Source: Muscardinus avellanarius (Eukaryota > Chordata > Mammalia > Rodentia > Gliridae). Taken from it: a DNA stretch of 64,000 bases. This document shows, piece after piece, positions 59,121-64,000 of this stretch (positions are counted from its first letter, which is position 1; every line of letters begins with the position of its first letter). The DNA is taken from the NCBI GenBank assembly GCA_963383645.1, contig OY726572.1, forward strand, positions 22,164,792 through 22,228,791, given 5' to 3'. The translations under genes were made by a program, and so were the position numbers. A model generated the notes under the pieces. That model ran no database searches. It was not told where the DNA came from and was given only the letters and a program-made list of their open reading frames with translations.

Positions 59121-59215
59121 GGGACATCATTTTCAATGCCCAGTACCCAGAGCTGCCCCCTGATTTTATCTTTGGAGAGGATGCTGAGTTCCTGCCAGAC
59201 CCCTCAGCTCTACAC
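59121..59215 (+). CDS. BABAM2: BABAM2 (BRE) internal coding exon, about codons 69-100
   Basis: This 95 bp exon follows a classic acceptor (TTTTTTCCCCCCAG, ending 59120) and precedes a GTGAGT donor at 59216. Its first two bases, GG, complete the tryptophan codon opened at 13602. It then reads [15 protein letters not shown] ... [15 protein letters not shown] over 31 codons, ending in phase 0. This continues the BABAM2 UEV-like fold; the PELPPDF segment resembles the proline-rich part of E2/UEV domains, but like other UEV proteins it shows no catalytic cysteine here. The last codon reads His (CAC). My recollection is that human has Gln there, which would be one coding difference next to the splice site, but I am not certain. 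The next exon (expected to start NLASWNP) is not in the remaining 4.8 kb. Confidence 0.97.
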
Positions 59216-60396
59216 GTGAGTACCGCCTGGTCATTCATCTAAGTGATCTATCCTTGGTGAAAAGAAAACAAATTTGGCTTTTGACAGTTAAATTTGACAG
59301 ATAAATTTGTGAAATAAGTGGAAATTTTCCATCTCTCTTTTCTTTGTCCTGTGAAATAAGTGTAACTCTTGAAATGTTTTTCCATTACAGTTTTAGTTCC
59401 AGACTATTCTGAATTAATGAAAGTCTCTAGTGTATTGGTTGAAGTATTTTTTACTTCAATTTAAAGAGACACATTGAAAACATTTTCTTTGTTTCAATGT
59501 GATATTTCATGCCTGCAGCCAGTTTTCTAATGTTTACTAGCACTTCATCACAGGGCTGGATAGGAGAGTGTTTTTTGGCTTTTTAAGAGACTTTTTTTGG
59601 CATAGTAGTGAAAGTGGCAAATTTGGACTTGTATCCACATTATCTCTGTATCATTATCAGAAGAGTAAAAACCAGATTAAGTGTTCTTTACTAAGCAAAC
59701 CCAAAACCTTTGTAGTTGAAATAAAATGTTTCTGGAATTAAAGCAGGACTCCTTACCATTAGGGAAGGGTGGCGGGCTTGTCAGAGCACATGCGGTTTAT
59801 ATGAGTTGTGTTCTGCGTTGCTGATGGAGAAAACCATGTGCCATTTTGCTTAAAAGCTTCTGACCAGGCAAAATGTTTCTTTCCCTTTTCAAATTTGAGT
59901 TTTCTGTGATGTCTACACTGTAAGAAGTCTAATTGTTGTTTATACAACTGTGTTCTTAGTATTGCTTTCTGGAAATTTTTGTCTCATTAAAGTTGCATAA
60001 TTAAAAGTTTTGATGACTTACTTTTAATCTCCCCCCCTTAAAGGGGAAGTACTAACCTCAACCCAAAGAATTGCAACAGTAAGATGGGTTTGTTGTAAAA
60101 TTTCTTCTAATAATTATATATAACTGCTATTTTGATTTTTTAAAAATGTCTTAAAGTTAAACATGACCTCTCTAGGTGGTATGGCTTATATATTTACCCT
60201 ATATTAAAATTGAGATGTTTACCTGGAGAAGATGAGGCAGAGTTATCACTGTAAACTTCTCCTGTCCTAAATCTGCCCAATGGAGGAAGGCATATGCTAG
60301 ATGTCAAAGATGTATTACTAGCTAAGTACACCTGGCACTTAAAGAAGGTAACCAGAGAAAGCTCTGTAGTGTAGGTGAAATTTGTACTCATACCTG

Positions 60397-60414
60397 AAAA
60401 AGAAACAAAACTAC
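60397..60414 (+). repeat. Target-site duplication, left copy, of the ORF1-only L1
   Basis: The 18 bases AAAAAGAAACAAAACTAC are repeated exactly at 63189-63206. The A-rich 5' side fits L1 endonuclease cleavage and target-primed reverse transcription. Confidence 0.9.
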
Positions 60415-61208
60415 GACTTCCGGGAAGATGGCGACCGAGAAAAGCGGGGCTTAAGAGTCCCGCTAACAACCAATCTCCATTACCACAAAAAGAGCGCCTT
60501 TCATAGCCAGAAAACACCATCACCAGAAAAACAAAAACAACCACCAGGCTCCAGAGAGAAAGCGGACTGAGAACAGAGCTCAGGGCCACAGAGGAGACAC
60601 ACGCGCCCGAGGACGCGGCAGCAGCGCCATACTGCCGGCGGCAGCGGCGAACTCAACGGACGGCTACAGCAAGCCAGGTGAGCCGCTGCGGAACAGCCAG
60701 GCGGGATCTTTCGGCGCAGACAGCATTTAAAGCTCCCAGTGGCTGAGCTCAGCACACGCTGCAGGGATTCAGAGTGGAAATCAAAACCAGAGAAGAAAAA
60801 ATACGCCAGCCTCATGGCCGAGGGCGTGGCAGAGGCGCCATATTGCCACCGGCGGCAGCAGCAGCAGTGAATTCACCGAGTCCAGTACAGCTACATCTGC
60901 GTCCTCAAGAACAGTGAGTCAAATTGCGGGCCACAGAGGAGAAATTGCAGTATTGGTCCTCCTGGGACTTGACCCAGTGAGGGAGTGGTGGTGGCAGAGA
61001 TATCACACACCATAGGAGAACGTGCAACCTGGCACCCCCCATAGTTTAAAGCAGCCTCTATCGACTCCCTGGGTCGGACACTCTGTGATACAACCCAGTA
61101 AAGGAGTAGTGGGGTCTGAGATAATACAGACTCGAGATCCAGAGCACCTTAAGTGAAGCCATAGTGACCCAAGGGAAGAACCCAGAGAAGGCACAAACCT
61201 CCGAAATC
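60415..61208 (+). promoter_or_regulatory. L1-type 5'UTR with GC-rich, partly duplicated promoter-like region
   Basis: About 800 bp precede the ORF1 ATG. The first 480 bp are CpG-rich, in sharp contrast to the AT-rich intron. The start contains AAGATGGCGAC, which fits the YY1-type initiator found at the start of many L1s. Two further related motifs, GCGCCATACTGCC (about 60627) and GCGCCATATTGCC (about 60836), sit in two similar CAG/CGG-rich units roughly 210 bp apart, which looks like a degenerate promoter monomer duplication. L1 5'UTRs act as internal RNA polymerase II promoters; activity of this one is inferred only. Confidence 0.7.
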
Positions 61209-62126
61209 ATGGGAAAGAGGAATAACACTGGAGTAATGAATGTGCACAACCCCACAACATCAGAACCTGATAAAACAGAAAATCAGAGATTTCCAGAAGA
61301 TCAAATCAGGAAAATAACTGTAGAAATAATAGAGGTGCTTCGAAAAGAACTCAGAGAGAGCCAAAAAGAGATAAAGGATGCAATTAATGAAGTAAAGGCC
61401 TCAATTCAAAGCACAAACAACCGATTAGACCACATGGAGAACAGAATCTCGCTCTTAGAAGATGAGCAATTCAAAAATGAATGCATAGTTTCTAATCTAG
61501 AAAAAAATATCCAACAGCAGGAATCTGACATTGAAGAAATATGGGCCCATCTTAAGAGAGCTAACCTAAGAATAATTGGAATAGAGGAGGGAAAAGAAAG
61601 TGATACCAAAGGGATCAACAATCTCTTCAAGGAAGTAATAGCAGAAAATTTTCCAAATATAGAGCAAGAGATTGATACACAGATCCAGGAAACCTATAGA
61701 ACTCCCTTTAGACAGGATCGGAGAAGAGGATCCCCACGCCATATAATTGTCAAAATGACCAATGTGGAAGCCAAGCAGAGAATCTTAAAGGCAACAAAAA
61801 CAAAGGGCCAAGTGACATTCAGAGGCAAACCAATTAGAATCACTCCAGACTTCCCAAACCAAGTTATGAGAGCCAGAAGGGCTTGGAGTAACATATTCCA
61901 AACTCTGAAAGAAAACAACTTCCAGCCAAAAATTTCCTACCCAGCAAAACTTTCTATCAAATTAGATGGAGAAATAAGAAGCTTCCATGACAAACAGAAA
62001 CTGAAGGAATTTATGTCTTCAAAACCAGCGCTAGAGAAAATACTCAAAGAGATTAACTACAAAGAAGAAATAGGTAACACACACCAGAACCAGAGAAACA
62101 AGATTTTCCATCCAGCAGATAACTAA
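61209..62126 (+). CDS. L1 ORF1 protein, intact frame, 305 aa
   Basis: The ORF starts at the ATG in AATCATGGG (A at -3 and G at +4, a good context) and begins MGKRNNTGVM. The frame is open for 15 codons upstream, but only through a GTG, so 61209 is the likely start. It ends ...KIFHPADN and TAA. L1 ORF1p is an RNA-binding trimer that coats L1 RNA in cytoplasmic particles. Visible parts are a polar N-terminus (about 1-28), a heptad-rich coiled coil (about 30-117, many E/K/I/L), an RRM-like domain (LRIIGIEEG at 120-128, RHIIVKM at 177-183) and a C-terminal domain (ARRAWSNIF at 222-230, ISYPAKLS at 242-249). The 305 aa length is a little shorter than the 338 aa of human ORF1p. There are no internal stops or frameshifts. 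It carries no replication enzyme; mobilisation would need ORF2p supplied in trans. Confidence 0.92.
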   Translation: MGKRNNTGVMNVHNPTTSEPDKTENQRFPEDQIRKITVEIIEVLRKELRESQKEIKDAINEVKASIQSTNNRLDHMENRISLLEDEQFKNECIVSNLEKNIQQQESDIEEIWAHLKRANLRIIGIEEGKESDTKGINNLFKEVIAENFPNIEQEIDTQIQETYRTPFRQDRRRGSPRHIIVKMTNVEAKQRILKATKTKGQVTFRGKPIRITPDFPNQVMRARRAWSNIFQTLKENNFQPKISYPAKLSIKLDGEIRSFHDKQKLKEFMSSKPALEKILKEINYKEEIGNTHQNQRNKIFHPADN

Positions 62127-62140
62127 GATTGGTTATCTGT
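62115..62140 (+). other. Inverted repeat around the ORF1 stop codon
   Basis: CAGATAAC (62116-62123) and GTTATCTG (62132-62139) are exact inverse copies with an 8-base spacer that contains the TAA stop (62124-62126). It sits just before the transition from ORF1 sequence to the AT-rich chimeric body. Confidence 0.6.
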
Positions 62141-62199
62141 GGAGATTCATTATTTATGTTAGTCTTTTACCTATCTCTAAGTTGTATTGTTTGCCTTTA

Positions 62200-62870
62200 T
62201 TGTTGTTAATTTTTAGGATTTCTAGTTGGAATATTAATATACCTTCAGATATAACATTTGGAAATATTTTATCCAATTCTATTAGTAACTTTTAACTCTG
62301 TTTACATTGTCTTTGGATATACAATATTTTCTTTTATTTTTTAGGGAGTTTGTATATTCTTCTGTTGCCTGTGCCATTGAAATCATATCCAAGAAATCAC
62401 TGCCAATTTCAATGTTGTGAGGTTTTATGACCCAGATTTTCTCCTAAAAGTTTATAGTCTTAAGATTTATATTTAGGTCTTTTATCTATTTTGAGTTAAT
62501 ACTTGTATATGGGATTAGGTAAAGGTCCAATTTTATTCTTTTCCATGTAATTATTATTTTTCAACAATATTTAGTTAAAAGATTATTATTTCCACCACCA
62601 AATGTTCGTGGAAACCTTGTCAAAAATAACTTGACAATATGGGGAAGAATTTAGCTCTAGGCTTGTATTTAACTCCAATGGTCTATATATCTGCCTTTAG
62701 AACAGTACTACACTGTTTCAATTATTGTAGCTTTATATGGTTTGAAATCAGAAAATATATATCTGCTAGCTTTGTTCTTTTTCAAGATCGTTTTGGGTAT
62801 CTAGAATTCATATTCCATATTAGGATAGATTTTTTTCTGAAAAATAAATATATAAATATATGATAGTTTC
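62200..62870 (-). mobile_element. Old L1 ORF2 3' fragment, antisense, inside the ORF1-only element
   Basis: Read on + this is the familiar reverse complement of the end of L1 ORF2: GCCATTGAAATCATATCC, then ATCTATTTTGAGTTAATAC, GGTCTATATATCTGCC and AGTACTACACTG in the usual order. It is visibly diverged and indel-rich, so it is much older than the intact ORF1 next to it. Yet it lies between the single pair of exact target duplications, so it was probably part of the RNA that inserted. Confidence 0.75.
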
Positions 62871-63029
62871 ACCTAAAAAAACAGAAAAAAATATGCTCTA
62901 GTAAGAAAGAAAGCAAAAAGAAATATTGAAATGCTATCTTTAAATCATCAAACACTTGGTATCAGACAAATGAAACTGTTATGTGAGATTATCATTTTTA
63001 ATTTTGGATAAATTGCTATAATACTAGAT

Positions 63030-63188
63030 GTCAACCACTAATGCCAAGCATGGGAAGGAGGGATGGGGAGAGAATGGGGTGGGGATCTGGTGGGGGCTGA
63101 CTGGGCGATGTGTGCATGTATGTCTACAAAAGTTTGTATCCCACTATGATGTATGAATACAGTGCACCAATAAAATAAAATTAAAAAA
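63030..63188 (+). mobile_element. 3' end module of the ORF1-only element (squirrel L1-type 3'UTR)
   Basis: G-rich stretch (GGGAAGGAGGGATGGGGAG), then GATGTGTGCATGTATG, CCCACTATGATGTATGAATAC and AGTGCACCAATAAAAT before poly(A). The same ordered motifs occur at 50960-51200 (+) and, reversed, at 6293-6541 (-), so this is a recurrent retrotransposon 3' end. AATAAAA near the end can act as a poly(A) signal. Confidence 0.7.
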
Positions 63189-63206
63189 AAAAAGAAACAA
63201 AACTAC
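63189..63206 (+). repeat. Target-site duplication, right copy, of the ORF1-only L1
   Basis: Exact copy of 60397-60414, directly after the poly(A) tail. Beyond it the sequence AAGGTGTGGCAGAG resumes the pre-insertion locus. Confidence 0.9.
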
Positions 63207-63800
63207 AAGGTGTGGCAGAGAGTATTTCAGGTAGAGGAAGAGAGGGAAGAATTTGAATAAGCTATGATGTGTGTAATGTGTTGCAGAAGGTACTGATAGA
63301 TTTGCTGGCATGTAAGTTTATATAAGAAAGGGGTAGAAAAGGTTAGATAAATTGGGGCAAGATTGTGGAGTACACTGAATGCTGGGCTAAAAACATTGAC
63401 GGAAATGATAGAAAGTGAATCATCTAACAGCACTGAGGTCAATATAATGGATTTAAGGAGAAATTGAGGACCATAATTGAGGAATGTTGCAAAAATCCAG
63501 GGCAGAGCAAAGGGGCTTTGAACGAAGGCAATACAAGAGGAGGACGCTGTGATGGAAAGGATAAGAAAGATATGTTTCCAACTTCTTTTTCTGGAATTGC
63601 CTTTACAGATTTGCAGTACATATCTTCAGTATTGGCAAGTATTGTGAGTGTAAAATTTAAAAGCTAGAAAGGACCTTAAGATTCATCTTATTCTACTCTT
63701 CTATTTTAGTACTGAGGAAATTGATGTAGATATATATAATTCTGTGTCAGAGCTGATACTATAATTCTACTCTTTTTATGTTTTGTCCCTGACTGTAGTT
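63207..63800. other. Probable ancient repeat traces, no gene
   Basis: AGAGTATTTCAGGTAGAGG, GGGCAAGATTGTGGAGTAC and AAAGGACCTTAAGATTC look like old mammalian repeat text. The recent L1 landed inside this sequence. The open frames seen here are short. Confidence 0.4.
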
Positions 63801-63806
63801 ATCAAG

Positions 63807-63807
<1 letters not shown>

Positions 63808-63841
<34 letters not shown>
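63808..63841 (+). repeat. (TG)n microsatellite
   Basis: About 17 TG units, then GCATGTGTGTG. Confidence 0.95.
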
Positions 63842-63842
<1 letters not shown>

Positions 63843-64000
63843 ATGTGTGTGAAGTTAGCTGAAAAAGAACAGCCAAAAAAAAAAACAAACCCAACATCTC
63901 CGAAGACTAGATCTAAGAGAAACGTTGCAGATGGTCTACACTCCTCTCTAGTGATAGTTAATCTCAGACTTACCCAAGACCCAAGACTCCTTCTTGGACC

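Larger units (their letters stand above)
60415..63188 (+). mobile_element. Recent L1-lineage retrotransposon with ORF1 only (half-L1 type, chimeric)
   Basis: The element is flanked by an exact 18-base target-site duplication (AAAAAGAAACAAAACTAC at 60397-60414 and 63189-63206; its leading As merge with the poly(A) tail). The order of parts is a GC-rich 5'UTR starting GACTTCCGGGAAGATGGCGACC (split here only by reading: GACTTCCGGGAAGATGGC then GACC), ORF1 (61209-62126), an AT-rich body holding an antisense old L1 fragment, and a 3' end GTGCACCAATAAAATAAAATT followed by poly(A). An ORF2 of about 3.8 kb, which an autonomous L1 needs, is absent. ORF1-only L1 derivatives are known as HAL1 elements, and this copy has that architecture, but its relation to named HAL1 families is not established here. 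The exact duplication and open ORF1 indicate recent insertion. It lies in the sense orientation of BABAM2, 1.2 kb after an exon. Confidence 0.88.
59216..64000 (+). other. BABAM2: BABAM2 intron, 5' part, downstream of the second exon
   Basis: Starts with a GTGAGT donor and runs off the window. Bases 59216-60396 show no recognisable gene or interspersed repeat apart from possible ancient traces. A recent L1-type insertion in the same orientation as the gene occupies 60415-63188. Confidence 0.9.

Noticed and set aside
59029..59238. 69-codon minus-strand frame over the second exon
   Set aside because: It is the shadow of the BABAM2 exon on the opposite strand.
60194..60815. Minus-strand frames across the L1 5'UTR and flank
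   Set aside because: They cross the insertion boundary at 60415 or follow the GC-rich repeat units; no conserved protein.
61164..61208. Upstream start for the L1 ORF1 at a GTG
   Set aside because: A GTG start is unlikely in mammals; the ATG at 61209 has a good Kozak context and gives a normal ORF1 N-terminus.
61406..61918. Two minus-strand frames inside the ORF1 region
   Set aside because: Antisense shadows of ORF1; no recognisable domains.
62127..63188. Possible remnant of ORF2 in sense after ORF1
   Set aside because: No sense reverse-transcriptase or endonuclease text is seen. The L1 similarity here is antisense and old.
1..64000. CRISPR arrays, operons, prophage or plasmid features
   Set aside because: Spliced exons, SINEs, LINEs and MIRs show this is mammalian nuclear DNA; direct repeats here are microsatellites or target duplications.

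Overview
The window is nuclear DNA from a mammal, almost certainly a squirrel-family rodent (ground squirrel, marmot or relative). The main clue is about fifty copies of a composite SINE whose left part is B1-like (7SL-derived: GGTGGCGCACGC...TTGGGAGGC...GGTTCGAAGCC) and whose right part is ID-like (tRNA-Ala-derived: GTAGCTCAGAGGTAGAA...GGTTCAATCC). As far as I know, this B1-dID arrangement ('MEN' type) is characteristic of Sciuridae. The species itself cannot be read from the window.

Only one cellular gene is visible: BABAM2 (BRE), on the + strand. Two of its short coding exons are present, 13526-13602 and 59121-59215. They are joined by a 45.5 kb intron, and parts of the two outer introns fill the ends of the window. 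The split codons match across the intron (phase-compatible), and the joined reading corresponds to about residues 43-100 of the protein. BABAM2 is a scaffold subunit of the BRCA1-A and BRISC deubiquitinase complexes. No other protein-coding cellular gene, rRNA, functional tRNA gene or CRISPR array was found. Apart from the L1-type ORF1 at 61209-62126, the long open frames elsewhere are chance frames or repeat translations.

Layout. 1-3700: old L1 fragments in both orientations, with SINEs. 3700-13000: SINE-rich intron with a MIR, an L2-like block, an L1-type 3' end and several nested SINEs. 13526-13602: exon. 13758-14441: a three-SINE nest. 14442-22120: mostly unique sequence, including a 4.6 kb stretch (17485-22120) with no SINE. 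22120-27370: one old antisense L1, about 5 kb, cut by at least seven SINEs and a 206 bp pyrimidine tract. 27290-32510: mostly unique. 32515-33540: two MaLR-type LTR remnants. 33937-42600: SINEs, including the youngest-looking subfamily. 42600-51760: mixed. 51765-55800: another antisense L1 with SINE and LTR insertions. 59121-59215: exon. 60397-63206: a recent L1-lineage insertion. 63207-64000: unique or ancient repeat.

The most interesting object is the insertion at 60415-63188. It has an exact 18-base target-site duplication, a GC-rich 5'UTR with repeated YY1-like motifs, and an uninterrupted 305-codon L1 ORF1. It has no ORF2. Instead, the body after ORF1 contains about 650 bp of a much older L1 in antisense orientation, followed by a 3' end shared with other copies in the window. 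This is an ORF1-only ('half-L1' type) chimera. A second theme is a SINE series showing stepwise change of the tRNA-derived half (loss of the B box), tandem SINE pairs inside single target duplications, and microsatellites grown from SINE tails.

Repeat boundaries are estimated by eye and are usually good to 5-15 bp; those with named target duplications are better. Family names are from recognition, not database search.
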